Source: Purshia tridentata
Taxonomy: Eukaryota > Streptophyta > Magnoliopsida > Rosales > Rosaceae
NCBI GenBank assembly: GCA_003254885.1
Contig: QANT01005428.1
Location: forward strand, 28,065 to 92,064
Reading direction: 5' to 3'
Length of the DNA stretch: 64,000 nt
Below are positions 34,999 through 48,145 of the stretch, piece by piece. Within the stretch, counting starts at the first letter, position 1. Each line of letters opens with the position of its first letter. The notes under the pieces are model-generated. The model saw only the letters and a list, made by a program, of their open reading frames with translations. It searched no databases and was not told the origin of the DNA. Made by a program: the position numbers and the translations under genes.

Positions 34999-37900
34999 TT
35001 CAGTGCTCTAAGATAAAAACTTAAATTAAGAAAAAAAAGCACAATAATGCAAAAAGAAAAAAGAAAAACATTACTGTATGAATACAGTAGAGTATTTATT
35101 GAGAGAAGGGGTGTTTCTACCTCATTTACACCAGATATGCGTAGGGTGAAAACAAAATGGCTTCTTGATGATTGCTCATTCATTTGAGTCTTGCCTACAG
35201 ATCTGAAAGGAATCAAGTGCAAGATAGAGAATGAGAATGAGAAAAACATGAGTCGAAATAAACCTTAACAGAAGATTAAAACATCACTTGTAATTTTTGT
35301 AGATCAATTAAGCACCTTTCTTTTAATAGCAATCTTCTTCCTTTAAATAAAATCAACAATTTCAATTTCATTGTGTTAAAGTTATACTCCAATTGTTAAT
35401 CATTAGTACCATTAGGGAAAGTTCAAAAAGGATATACTAACATTCACAGAGAAGAAAAAAATGGAGTACAAATATAAGACATGACAAGCATGAGAGGAAT
35501 AGTTATCTACTTATCTGGTATAGTCTTATAGACAACCCAATTCTAACAAAAAAACCAGAAAAAAAGAACAAGGCATGATTAGGATGTAGATTTGGCAACC
35601 TGCTATGTGCAGCCCGGTCTAAGAGAAATGAGACCTCCTTAGCACTACGCACATCCACAATGGTAAGATCAGAGACATGAGTGTTTCCATTTGCATCATG
35701 TTTGATTGTATATTGCTTTCCAGCAGTACCATTTTCTGTTCGTAAAATGTCTGAAGATGATCGATTTGTTGATAACAAATCACGAATAGTTTCATTATAT
35801 ATTTCCAACATTGATACCTACATATATTTGTGAAAGAAAAAAGAAATTTAGATATAAGAGAATACATTTAAAGGAACATCATTCATAATTTCACGCAACT
35901 AGAATGACCATGTGTGTGCGAATCAGAGAGAGAGAGAGAGAGATAGATTCCACTCACTTGCATTTCATATTTCCAACCTTGTGGTTGAAGAGATTGTCTG
36001 GTTTTAAAAATTTGTTCTAATGATCGGGGTATCAACCCTTTTTGCTCTGGATCTCCTGGGTTACCCATCATGGTGTAGGTTTTGCCTGATCCTGTTTGAC
36101 CATATGCAAAAATGCAAACCTGAAACAAGAAGCCACCATCACCTGGTTAAATGTGTATAATGGCAGTGATATCCAGGGGTATAAGACTAACATAGTAAAG
36201 TGAATATAAAAAGATATGTAAGTTACCAAATTCCTAACGAAATAGAACTATGTTATATATGTATAGACACACAGACATATCTACATGCGTACTTATATGC
36301 ATGCATATATCAAGTTAACTCAATAACAAAGAATAGTGATAATCATTATAAAGAAGTACAAGAAGATGTGCATTCTGAGCATCTTCACATATTTATCTGA
36401 TTAAATTTTACAGATGATATACAAAGCATACAGTAAAAATGCAAATAGAGGTTAAAGGGTATTATGAACTAACAAGAAACTTTGAAAGGAAAAATAAATT
36501 TAATTAGACATATTAAAGGCACTGCTTGGCATGAAATGCAAATGGTAAATTAAACAAGATAACGAGCTTTTAATCACCTTATAACCATCAAGAGCACTTT
36601 GTACAAGCTGTGAAATGTCTTCAAAAACATCTTCTTGAGGTACATCAGGCATAAAAACTTTGTCAAATGTGAAAGAATGTTTTTGCCCTGATGACAAACA
36701 CAAACATTATGTGAGTTGAATAACACAAAGAATAGGACAGCATGCAAGAGAAATACTTATTTTCTACTATTGTCTTCCAAGTAATGTACCACTTTGCACT
36801 ACATCAATGCCACGTCCAAGAGCATCCATTGATGTTGGATAAGAGATAACCTTCCCTTCTGTGTTAGAACCATCATCAGCCAACAAAGGTCGTACTCTAC
36901 AGAATACGCGGATGTTCCCTTTTAGTTCCTATAGCATGAGAGAATTTAGTAAGGGCTAAATTTTTTTTAAAATGTAGCTGATAAAATCAATGGAACAGTA
37001 TTTACCAAGATGGTATTGTGCAACTTTTTACGCAGCATCTCTCCTTCAATAAGTTTAAACTCTGCATCTGCCAGGCGAGTTTGTAACTCACTTATAAGTT
37101 TCTTTTGCCCTTCATACTCTGTTCTTGTTTCCAGTTTGGATAAGTCGGACATCTAAAACATAGTTTTAAAATTTTTACCAACATGATCAGAAAGTGGTTC
37201 AACCATTGCAATCCAAAACCACAAATGTACATAACCCAAATGTTGAACATAGTCTCTGCAACACAAAACAACCAGACATTATCACCTGCAGTTTCTTCTC
37301 TGCAGTCGACAGTTGGTCCCTCAATGTACTTATCTGGTTACTTTGCGACAGACATCTTGCCTGAAAATTACCCAACACCAAAATATTTTAATAAATGAGA
37401 ATGAAGGCTCTCACCGAAAACACAAAAGATTGCAAAAGTTATTAGAAACAAAAACTACAGAAGAAAAAGAAAAGAATTTTATAAACAACCTCCAGTTCCT
37501 CATTTTTTGATGTAAGGTTATCCAACTCAGAACAAGCGTTTTCGGTGGACTCTTTATACTTTGTATATTCAGCTGTCAGAGTCTGCACTTTGAGTTGATG
37601 TCTATCACGATCATCTCTCACTTGTTGCAACTCCATCCTAAGGCCAGCAACTTCATTGACCAAAGCATCTCTCTGCTTTATAGCATCATCTTGAGATTGC
37701 TGCATGTCATCCATTGGATAAAAGTTTGTAACAGTTATTTTCTTATGGAAATACTAAAAGAGAACACAAGGGAGACACTCAACTTTAAACTACATATTAT
37801 TAGACCCATTACTTATACGCATCTGAAAAATCCTCATGACTATAAACCATAAGAACTGTTCTTATATATATATAAAACAAGACCATTTTCCTTGTATGCA

Positions 37901-39611
37901 AATATTTATAAACAATATAGCCAGTAATTATGATATTAAGATCCTAAGGACCACAAAATAACTTTCCTTTACTGATCCATGACAGGTTCATTAGGGCATA
38001 TCTGCAACATAAAGAGAGATATCCCTCTCCCATCTATAAAATCACCATCCCTAATGAAGGCAGGATTCAATCTAACGGGGACATGATATCAGGTCCTTTT
38101 GTTTTTCTGGATAAGAAGATATCAGGTCTTCAGTTTCAAGAGCAACCAATTAGCACATTGGATAACAATATAATCATTAAAAGCTAAGAAATCTACATGT
38201 CTAGTAATAGTTTCCAAGCTTCCTGCTGTCAGCCTACCAAATATATCACAGTGCTATTTCAAAAATTTGCCAACAGAATATGGTAGTAACTTTTCCAGGA
38301 ATACTTGATCATATTGTAAATCATACAACTTACTCCTAACAACGCCCTGGGAATATAATAGTATATATGAGAACTATTAAAACATACCCACTTAGAAGAA
38401 CACAGAAGTCAGCATTGACAGACACATCATAAGAAAACTATCCTATGCATTAAAAAATAGTGCATACTAAGAAACTCACTCTGGATACTGAAAGTTGACC
38501 CCTTAACATGCTTAGATTCTCTACCATACTAGCCTTTTCCTTCTCTATGCGCTTAAGGTCTTCCTCAACTGTAGAGAGGTCCATGTGCAGTTTACTATTG
38601 TATTGTTGCAAGCTTGCAATGTAATCTTGCAATCGTTTGTACATATCATTAAGTGAAGTTATCTGCATAGTTCCCCCACAAAAAATCAAATTAAAAAATT
38701 TCTAAAAATATTCCATACTTGCCAAGGAAAAAAAGGCAGAAAAGGAATGCATATTCCACTTTACCTTCTGATTAGCACTTGAGAGCTCTCTTTGAACTCT
38801 CCCAAGCTCATCCGAGACAGAATTTTGCGATCGCTCAATTTCAAGTCTAGCCTCTCTTTCTCTAGTGAGAGATTCCATTGCAGCCTGATTGTCATATTCA
38901 AGAATTTCAATGGTCTACAACAATTAACTAAACTCAGCCACAATGGATATCCAACCCAATCTACTTACCATCTTATCCAATTCCTCTTTTGCAAACTTCT
39001 CTTGTAAAGAAGCATAGTTTTTTCTGAGCTCCGCAATGATTGAATTCAATTCTTCTTCCTTGTTTTTCAGTAAGACCTCTATAATCAAACAAATATAATT
39101 ACTTCTTTAAACAACCTCATTGAGAATTCAGCTACAGAAGATATTATTATTCATACCCAATTCACTGCGTTGCAGCTCAGACACTTCCAAACTATTCTGT
39201 AACTTCTCGTACTCTAATAAGTAACTTCCCTCAAGCTCTTGGAACCATCTTATGCAAAGTTTCAGCCTTTTAATATAATCCGTCAGAATGTCACATTTTT
39301 CCTAGAAAATCAATTACAATAAGACTTTGGTAAAATAGAAAATGACCCAAAACGCATTGCAGCTAACCAATCTAAGCAAAACGTAAAGACCAATTATTCA
39401 AAAATAAAAGCTCACTGACCTTGAGATTGAACCTGTCCTTCCTTTTGGGCTTCTCATTCAACAATGCTTCAACATCCTCTCTGGTAAACTCCATCCCACC
39501 GTTCTCCGAACCCGCATTACTCCCCGGAGCACTATTTGGACCCAAGTCATGTCCCCCATTTACCACTGAAAACGCTTGCCGGAATCTCCCATTACTCGCC
39601 GTACCCATCAT
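34211..39611 (-). CDS. ATK3: Kinesin-14, minus-end-directed C-terminal motor (ATK2/ATK3 type)
   Basis: Sixteen exons, all phase-consistent, encode 760 aa: 39611-39420, 39301-39157, 39078-38969, 38884-38765, 38662-38480, 37699-37490, 37360-37286, 37152-37006, 36928-36790, 36687-36578, 36119-35958, 35817-35600, 35202-35121, 35007-34903, 34772-34668, 34390-34211. These motors focus and stabilise spindle and phragmoplast microtubules. Seen: a basic head with [14 protein letters not shown]; a long coiled coil (about 65-390); neck [15 protein letters not shown]; then the motor (from about 395) with FCRVRP, P-loop GQTGSGKT (484-491), switch I NEQSSRSH (612-619), switch II DLAGSE (645-650), [14 protein letters not shown], and the tail [15 protein letters not shown] was chosen as start over an in-frame ATG at 39635 because homologues begin there. 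Intron 14 has a long GA microsatellite. ATK3 rather than ATK2 is suggested by gene order. Confidence 0.95.
34812..34853. repeat. (GA)n microsatellite in kinesin intron 14
   Basis: About 21 perfect GA units lie between the exons coding the motor-core segments GDRLKETQ and AINKSL. It is likely length-polymorphic and, on the transcribed strand, gives a (TC)n run upstream of the next acceptor. Confidence 0.9.
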
Positions 39612-40340
39612 TTTTTCACACAAAAAGTTTGCCACTTTTTCACACCCACTTCATCACCAGCACTAGTTTTCACAAAAACACATCCAAAAGGAACAATCTT
39701 TCAAGAACACCTTCTATAACCCAATAACCCAACTCAAGAAACCCGTCTTAAAAATGTTATATTTGGTGCCCGAGCTCTATATCTCCAAAACCCAAGAAAA
39801 CACCAAGAAAACAAATCAAGCACACATTCTAGTACCCAAATGCGAACAACCCATGAAAAACAAATGGATGGGGACTAAACCAAAGGCTGGGAAATTCTGT
39901 ATTAGATGGGGTTGTAGTATTAGCTGTAGCAGTAGTTGTTTTTCGTAAGAAATGAAGACTAACCCTGTCTCTTGGAAACCATTTGAAGAAGTAGAAGAAG
40001 AATAAGAGGAAGAGAGAGAGAATAGAGTTCAGAAAGTGTTGTGTGGGGCCATGGATTGCATTCAAAGCTAGCAGTGTAATCCCAGCCGTTGCTTCAACGA
40101 GCAGGAAGAGGGATGATCCACAAACAAGGAACTCGGAGACACCAATATTTGTTATGCTTCTTTAAGAAAGAGGATTCAAATTTTAAATTATTAAATGAAA
40201 AAATAGATTGGTTTTATTTTGGTTTTATTTTTAATTATTTTATTTGTTTATTCAAGGGCTACTGGGTTCATCGGTTGTTGGGTTGGATAAGGTTAAGATT
40301 TCACTGCCGTTCGCATTTGAATGTTTTTGAAATGGGATCA

Positions 40341-40532
40341 GGCGGTACCATCGCCAACAAACAATGGTTACCTTGTACAACATAATGTCCAAACTACCCT
40401 TATCACCTATAAAAATGACTGAATTATTAGTCTAAGAGGCGGTACCATCGCCAACAAACAATGGTTACCTTGAACAACATAATGTCCAAACTACCCTTAT
40501 CACCTATAAAAATGACTGAATTATTAGTCTAA
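40341..40532. repeat. Tandem duplication, 2 x 97 bp, upstream of the kinesin gene
   Basis: Copy 1 begins GGCGGTACCATCGCCAACAA at 40341 and copy 2 begins with the same bases at 40438. By eye the copies differ mainly at one base (CCTTGTACAAC versus CCTTGAACAAC), so the event is recent. It lies about 730 bases upstream of the kinesin ATG. Confidence 0.92.
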
Positions 40533-43500
40533 ATAATCAAGGAGATAGTCGAGTTCCGAGAGTGTATATGGGAAAGTAGAACTGAATTAACTGATTAAAC
40601 ATAGTTGAGTATGGTTGAGTAGCCATTTGTCAAAGTATGAGTATGGTTTTTTTTTTTTTTTGGCCAAATAAAGTAAGTATGGTTGAGTATAAAACAAGTG
40701 TTTAGATATATTAAACATAGTTGTACTTTTTATTTATCTAGTATATAAGTTGCAACGAATGTATATGCTTTTAATGAGTATGATTTAGTATGATTGATTT
40801 ATCATAAGTTAAAGGTGCATCAATTTTAATTTAACAAAAAAAGATTTATTCTAATATTTAGTGGCTTTTGTTTATTTTGATTTTCAACTTTTTGAAATCT
40901 ATTTGTATTCAGAAAGAAAAAAAGTATTTAATTAGAAAATGCTGCGTCAGCTTCTGCATTTATTGGTTTTATGGTTGCTTTTCTTTTGAGAATGCTATCT
41001 CACCATCTTTGGAGTTTTGGAAGGCATGGACCAATATCCTTTAAATGCATCACATCTGGACCAAACAATAAACATAAGGGGAGTTGGTTTTGGGGCTGAA
41101 TAATCATTGGCAATAAATACATCACATGTATTATTTCTTGTTTTATTGGTTATTCTCTTTTTCAAGCAAAAGTTGGAACTTAATCCCAAAATTTAAAAAT
41201 AAACTATCTTATTGGTGTGATTCACAACCCTAAATAACTGGAAATACATAAGATTCGTATACCACACGAAGTTGGAATTTTAGCTATATGTACATAATGA
41301 TTAGATGGTATATATTTTGCCTCATAAAAAAGATAGAAAATTGGTTAATAATTAAAGGTAGGTGATGAAATTCTAGCAATGATCACACATTCTTAATTAG
41401 AAACATTTGGTGCAAACTAATTTGTTATAGCAATGCTAGCTCACTCTCCTTTGCTGCAGCTGAAGCAAACCAAACTTTCCCACATGGTCCTCAGAATTAA
41501 AAACCCATTTTCTCTTGCTTCAAATGGAGGTCAAGTATATATATTATGTTTACATTTTCTCTTTTATATATTTTCCCGGAAAACTTTTTCTATTTTCTAC
41601 CAAGCTCTTTGGTGAGGTAACAAACAAAAGGATGGAATGAAGTTCCTTTCATGCATGGTGCGTGCAAAGTGTAGTTGTTGGTATTTTCCTTTCATTTCTT
41701 GGTGCTCAGCTGCATTCTTTGTTGTCACTTTAATTCTGATGCAACTCTAATCAATCCTTTTTAGGAAGCTTCTTCTTTAGCCATGTTCTGCTAATAAAAT
41801 GAATTGTACTAGACCCCTCTCTCTTTCTAAAGATATATGCCAAACGTGTAAGGCTAATGTTTATGCATTGAATTAAATATTTATTTCAAGGTGACATATA
41901 TATCTGCTATCAGTATCACTTTAATTTTCTCCTACTTAAATGTAGATGAGGACCTTTCTTTACCAAATGAATGGAATAAAGAGAACTACTCCAATTCTTT
42001 CTGTCTATTTTGATGTTCATAGCCTGCCTTTTTACAGATTTGATGGTTCATTTACATGGCCAGCCCAATCTTAATGCAGGTTATACTATATATACTAAAA
42101 TATATATCTTGTTTAAAATAAGTACATTATTTTGGAATTGAATTGTATTGTATTGGGTTGGGTTCATGTTTGCCAAATTTATATAGCTGCTTATACAAGC
42201 AATGTTGTGCTTGAATATGATTCAACACAAATTATAAAAGGCCTTATATATTTGAAACAAAATGTGCCCTTATCCTTTTTGTTCTTACTAGGCAATGTGG
42301 CACAAGAGATATTTAGTGTTAGGTATGATGAATTATAACTCCTAATATGTTTGGTATAATGCAGGTTAAAAAATTGACTCCAGAGCAACAAGCTACTAAA
42401 ACAATGTCGGTCGCCAACATTATAACAAATTATAATTAAGATATAAAATGCCATTATAATTGATGTGGACAAATATTTCCATGTGAATTTGCCTCTATTA
42501 GCTAAACAAAATATATCTAACTAAATTATGTATTGAGGGATAACGTTAATTAACAATAGATATGTAATTAAGTTATGTATTAATTAAGAGATGGTGTTGT
42601 ATTATCTAACAATATATACAAATGTATCATTATTATGTTGGCAAACTGTTTGAAAAGTATATATATATATTTATAATGTTCCGATAAAAATGATTATAAA
42701 TATAAATTCCTCAAGTATTGTATATTAAAAGAATTCACAGAATGATCGATGGTAATGAACCAGGTGTGCAGTGCGCTTGTTGTGATCAATGATCAGCTGA
42801 CCTGAGCTTTTAAACTATTTTTATATTCAAGTCCTAATCATGTCTCTAAAATCCAAGCAAATATATATATATATATAACTCCAACTCTAATGCTTGGCCA
42901 GCTCTAAATTCTAATGAACTGGTTGACCTAGCTATATACACAACCTGTTTAATTACTAGACATGGTATCCAAGCTTGTGAATTGTGTGGTGTCACATATT
43001 TTTGGATTACTTGAAGTGCATGGCCAGCAGAAGTTGATAAATAAATTATTTGCACTACATTTTTAATATCATAAGTATAATTTTTTCTAAATAGAGATAT
43101 GACCAACTTATATAAGTGGTTTCTATCTATATTAGATATGTGATACACATAATATGATAATACCAACCTAATTTATTTGTTTAGTTGAAATTAGTTGAAC
43201 TACATTCCCTATATAGTATTCAAAATTAGTTGAACCAAAAATACTTCGACCGATCAACTATAATATTCCAGAGTGTACATGCTGGATTGGAAATCTTGAC
43301 CCAAAAAAAAAAAAAAAAGTAGAATTGGAAATCCAATTCAAGAATCAAGACATGCTGGATTGGATGGATTTAGTAATTAGATTGAGCTTGTTTAGTGGTT
43401 AAACTTAAATTAATTTATAGAGCCCAAAACAACCGACTAGGGTCTTCTAGGACACAGCCCAAGTGCCCAACTAAGCAAAAGGCCTAAAGCCCAAGAATGC

Positions 43501-43590
43501 ATTCATCTTAACGTCGTCCTTATGATGTCGTTCACGGTCTCGTGCTCATCGAAGCGACAACAAACCTATAGTCGTTTGGAATAAAACTAG

Positions 43591-43595
43591 AAAAA
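43591..43595 (-). terminator. RNA polymerase III terminator of tRNA-Ala
   Basis: A run of five T on the minus strand lies 14 bases beyond the 3' end of the tRNA gene, the usual position and form of a Pol III stop signal. Confidence 0.7.
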
Positions 43596-43609
43596 TAATA
43601 AATAATAAT

Positions 43610-43681
43610 GGAGATGCGGGGTATCGATCCCCGTACCTCTCGCATGCTAAGCGAGCGCTCTACCATCTGAGCTACATCCCC
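43610..43681 (-). tRNA. tRNA-Ala, anticodon AGC
   Basis: The 72-base cloverleaf folds completely: acceptor GGGGATG with CATCTCC (one G-T pair), D stem GCTC/GAGC, anticodon stem CTCGC/GCGAG around loop TTAGCAT (anticodon AGC), variable loop AGGTA, T stem CGGGG/CCCCG around ATCGATA. Internal promoter boxes A (TAGCTCAGATGG) and B (GGGGATCGATACCCC) are both present. There is no intron, and CCA is not encoded, as normal for nuclear tRNA genes. AGC reads alanine codons through inosine at the first anticodon position. It is a single isolated copy between protein genes. Confidence 0.97.
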
Positions 43682-43823
43682 TGCGCCTCTTCATCCATTT
43701 TTTATATTCAATATGAAGAGTTCAGATTTATATAAAGTACATGCATTACTACATTAATCTAAGTTACCGGTATGTCAAAATAAACAAGTGACTAATTGTA
43801 ATATTATGTTTTTTAAGTTAAAC

Positions 43824-45090
43824 TTACATTGCTGCTCCCTCTTTTGTAGTCATCTCAGAATCCAATGGGTTGTTGGTGTTGATCTTGTGAATTTTGATCT
43901 CCAAAATTGTGTCATTAGTCACATATGCCTCTATTTTTCTCCAATCTGCATCTTGTGGGAGCTCAAGCCTCCGGACATACCCATGTTCCCACCAATGCCC
44001 ACTTCTCCAATCTTTTGTCTTGGACTCTCTACTTTGCTGCTTCCATTGCCCACTAAGCTCCACAACCTTCCCATTTTCAACATACACTTGAACACTATTT
44101 TTCCCATCTCCTGTTTCACCAAATCTAGTGTTAATCAAATTTATGTTTCACTACCCCTATGAATATAGTTTGGAGAATTTTGAACAATAGACAAAGTTTA
44201 TCCCCTTTAGTATAAATAACACTTCGTTTTTTTCTGAAATTTTCAACTTTAGTCAAAACTAGTTACATCAACCCCCCTTTGAGTAACACTCAAACTCAAA
44301 CCCTTCGAGTATTCTTAAGCCCCTCCAAGTATGAAAGTTGGGCTAAATAGTATTTTGCAGTTTTGTAAGGAAAAAAAAACGAAAAGAAAATAGCTGAATT
44401 CTTATAGGGAAGCTAAAGTTTGGCTATTTTTCAAATCAACCCATTTAACCTTTGGGGAGTCTTGGGTCTCTTGGCCTTGTCCCCAACTCTTCATATAGAT
44501 AACCCATTTAATAATAGTTGATTGGTAAATTTCTAATAAATATAATGATTGTATAAAATCATATATAAAAAGTTCCCCTCCCCTAGTCTTACATGTGAAT
44601 TAAAAAATAATGCCTATAAATACTCCTTAGGTCTGTATCTTGCAGGCTGCCAACATGATACATACAAATATAAAATACAAAGCCTCTTTGGTTCATGAAC
44701 TTAAAATCATAACAATATATCAGGTAGGAAGTAAAATTCTGAGCCAATTCGAAATTAGAAGTACTTGGAAATCTTACCTGGTAGTTCCGCTTTTAGAACA
44801 TAATCTTGATCTGTTTGAAACCAATCAATAGTAGTGTTTTGGCCAGAGCTTCTGAGACCAGACAGCAAGATCTCTGACTCAAACTCCCACAGAGGGAAGG
44901 CATCAGAAGGGTCAAAGAATTTTCCAAACAGCAGTGGACTGAAAAATGAGCCACCACCAAAAACCTTGTGCACTATTGGACTGCCTTGAGACATGAACTT
45001 TTTAAACACATCTTCTCTCAATAAAACACACCATTTCTGTGGAGTTTGATCATCTGTTAGAACTTCAAGCTGTTTGCGAGTGGTAGCCAT
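43824..45090 (-). CDS. Class VI small heat-shock protein (HSP20, about 22 kDa)
   Basis: Two exons (45090-44778 and 44110-43824) encode 199 aa. Small HSPs hold unfolding proteins in a refoldable state. The family start (RKQLEVLTDDQTPQKWCVLL), SFFSPLLFGKFFDPSDAFPL and DWFQTDQDYVLKAELPG lead into the alpha-crystallin domain, which continues in exon 2 (NSVQVYVENGKVVELSGQWK, RSGHWWEHGYVRRLELPQDA, ILEIKIHKIN). The acceptor used is the internal AAACAG before GAGATGG, because the nearer CTAG acceptor would shift the frame. The cytosolic class VI protein At5g54660 is the closest match I recall and is also its positional counterpart. A CTATAAG-type TATA box lies about 75 bases upstream. I saw no clean heat-shock element, so heat induction is not claimed. 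Confidence 0.92.
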
Positions 45091-48008
45091 TGATTGAAGG
45101 TTGGAGAAAGAAACTGAACTTTTAGTGTATGGTGGAGAGAGTTTTTGGGGCTTGTTGGTTCTTATAGTGTGAGAGAAGCCCTTTTGAGAAAAGCAGAGAA
45201 CAAATTCCCTGATGAGAATATTTGGGAGGGCTGTAAAGCTAATTGGAATATTTCTTTTCTAAAAACCTTGCTCGTTTGTAAGAAATTACATGTGGCATGC
45301 CATGGCAAAGCTAATCGAAAATGTGTCAAAATGGAAGAGGTAACTAACAAGTAACAAGGTCCACTCAACATACAGAACTTATTCAAAACTCAACACCAGG
45401 CTTGCTGTTCACAAAAAATTCATCATCACCATGATGGTATATTGAAAAAACTCAATGAATCTGAGCCATCAATAATACCATTCTTTAGCTATAAATGACA
45501 CAAGCAGAGCTGCTCTAAAGAACCTCTCACCAGAAATATGTAGAAGAATCTTTGCAAGGCATGATGGGTTGAGTGATGGTCAGGGCATGCCAGATTTAAA
45601 CAAGCCTAATCTTGTATTTCTTTTTAAGGTCAGTCCATCTGAAGCAAAAGTAAATTTTCTGGAAATGCACTATTTTTTTTCACTTCGGTGGTTTGATCAA
45701 CTGTTATCATCTGTGGCTAAAGAGGCTTTTGGTTGCAAGTAGAGGCCTACTTGAAAGTCCAGGATATGTATATAAAGCCATAAAGCAACAAGTTCACTAA
45801 TCTATCTGTTGAAGTCATAATAAGCATCACTAAACTTCATGCATGATGCATTGCATCTGATTTCGATTTCCAATCTTAGACAACTTTGTAGCCTCAGAAT
45901 AGTGCAAGTGCATATACACCCAAGATGCTGTTTCCCTTAAAATTGAATTTTTCTATGTGCTGTTAAACTAAAGTTTATTTAAAGTTGCACTAAATAAGTA
46001 CTTTTGCTTTTCAGATATACTTTACATTTTACCAATTTGATATTCATGAAAGGCTGTGTGAAAGGAATCTTTGTTACATACTTGCATGTGTTGGGTCTCT
46101 CTTGTCATGTTGCACCTCCTCATATCCCCAAGTTATGCACAATTTTTATATATTTCTTTTTTGTGGCACTAAGTTTTTAACCCATTACGAAGCTTTATCT
46201 GCACAGTCTATAGCAATGGTATTGGCATCTGCAGAGCTACTTTTTCCCATTTCAGGATTAGTATCTGCATGATTGATGCTTGAATTTCTAAATGAAGCCA
46301 CTTTGGAACTTGGATTGTGGAAAAAAGCCAGAATTTGGGTGTCTTTGACGAAATTTTTTATTGTACGGACACGTATGATATATAAATATATATTTTAATT
46401 ATTAAAAAAAGAGAAGTTCTCCTTTTTCATAATAAGATATAGACTTGTTACATATTAGATTTTCTTATATGTAATACAGTGTTTGTACAACTGTCTTGCA
46501 CATTGAAAGTAGATAGAATTGTCTCAAAAGGTCAGGGCTGATCGCGCTGGTGGATAAGACAATTATTCTCCCATTAGAACATAAAATTCAGCAACTGAAA
46601 GTCTGAAACAGAGCAATTTATTTTCTAATTTTATGTTCCTAATATTAATGAAATGGGCCACATCTTCACTAGGGCTTAATAGTTTAGAGCAGCTTTGAGA
46701 CTAGCCCATCAAGACACTGAGTCAAAGTTTCAGATCAGGTGCTAAAATAACTTGAACTCTTTTGCTATAGTTGGTGCTTTAGAGATGTTTATGGCATTAG
46801 TACTCGGCCTTTTGAGAGGAAACCATTTATAATCATAAATGATTTCTTAGGCTGTCAATATATTATTTGAAACATAATAGAATGGCCTTCATTACACTTC
46901 CAGTACATTGATGAAATTAGTTGTGTTAATTTTGCTAAAATGACCTGATATCCTAATGAATGCACATCATGGTGCTCAGGCAATGAATGTACCAAAATAT
47001 TGTAAGAATTATTCCATAGCTTCACTTCCCATTAGAAATTATATATATTTGAAGCAACAAAGTTATTATTGTGACATTAATAGTTATTTATGTTTGAGAT
47101 AACTTCATCCGATAAACCAATGATAAGGCAATCTCACATTTGCTTAATAAAAAAATGATATACAGTGTTACTAAAAATTTTATTTTATTTTTTTGAAATA
47201 TTGAAATTATCAAAATTTTGAAATTGAATTTTATCAAAATTTCTATATTTTTTAACTCCATAATTTTTTGGAAATCTGAAATCTAATTAGAGTGTTTCAA
47301 ATTGGAGTGTTTTTTACATGAAAAAAACCAGAAAAAAAAAAACAAACAATTACTTTTTATTTTTTTAAGAAAGAGAGAGAAAACAAAGTCATTACTTTGA
47401 CAGCTTTGAGACGTAACATTCTGAAGAAAAAAAATTCCTCTTCGACATGTGCTGGTCAATACCGCCAATGCTTGTTTGTATTTAACTGCGAAAAATGTTT
47501 AGCTCCTTGAGTTGGATCTGGTCAGAATCGAAAAAACGTTGAAAAGGCTCACACGTCGAAGACGCGTTGAATTTTGCCTTCTCATTTGGAAATTTCAGGG
47601 CTCTGTTTCAAGGGAAATTAAGGTGAATATTGTTTGTAAGGTTATGTTTGAGCTCCATATTGAGCTAAACTTCAGCTGGTTTTGTTTGTGGGTTTTGAAT
47701 GACATGAGATTTGATTCAATATTCTGGCAGTTTTGAGGACGGACAATTCTGGGTTTTCTTAAATTCTTCCCGTTGTATTCAAAGTTCAAATTTCATAGGA
47801 AAATCCTTGGTGGGGTATGTGAAATTTGCGTATATATGCTGGAAATTGGGATGTTATAGGTGTTTTCTCGAGGAAAGTTGAATTGGGTCTGTGGCGAATC
47901 GTGAAAGTTTGCAGCTTTTGTGTGGTTTTGCGTGATGAAAGTGCTCGAGGTTTTTGGTTATGAGAGGATTAGGAATTGATGAAATGAGAAAAATATTAAA
48001 CGTTTGGA
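45091..48008. other. Divergent spacer between HSP20 and the formin gene
   Basis: HSP20 promoter on the left (TATAAG-like word on the minus strand at 45161-45166) and formin promoter/leader on the right (from about 47,500). The middle 2 kb is AT-rich with no recognisable gene or element. Two upstream ATGs precede the formin start (47936 and 47960). Confidence 0.5.
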
Positions 48009-48145
48009 ATGAGAATTCAACAACCAATGGGTCCTATGAGGACAAGTCGTTTCATTGTTTTGGTTGTTCTGCTATGTGCGTCAGCATTAATAAGCTCAGA
48101 GGAGAGGAAGACCACAGAGGAAGTCTTTCTCAGTCACCTAGTTGA
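47960..48145 (+). promoter_or_regulatory. Upstream ORF overlapping the formin start codon
   Basis: An ATG at 47960 opens a 61-codon frame (MRGLGIDEMRKILNVW...) that passes the formin ATG at 48009 in a different frame and stops at 48145. A shorter uORF starts at 47936 and ends after 14 codons. If the leader is as drawn, ribosomes must leak past or re-initiate, which would dampen formin translation. Confidence 0.45.

Larger units (their letters stand above)
39612..43609. other. Gene-poor stretch upstream of the kinesin gene
   Basis: The first 450 bases are kinesin leader and promoter. A 97-bp tandem duplication lies at 40341-40532. The remaining 3 kb is very AT-rich (many TATATA runs, for example 42,660 and 42,865) with A15-type homopolymers. 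Small open frames at 41433, 42132, 42846 and elsewhere have no family resemblance. I see no gene. Confidence 0.5.

Noticed and set aside
44140-44778. HSP20 exon 2 beginning at the CTAG acceptor near 44,125
   Set aside because: It would throw the alpha-crystallin domain out of frame; the AAACAG acceptor 14 bases further on keeps the conserved reading.
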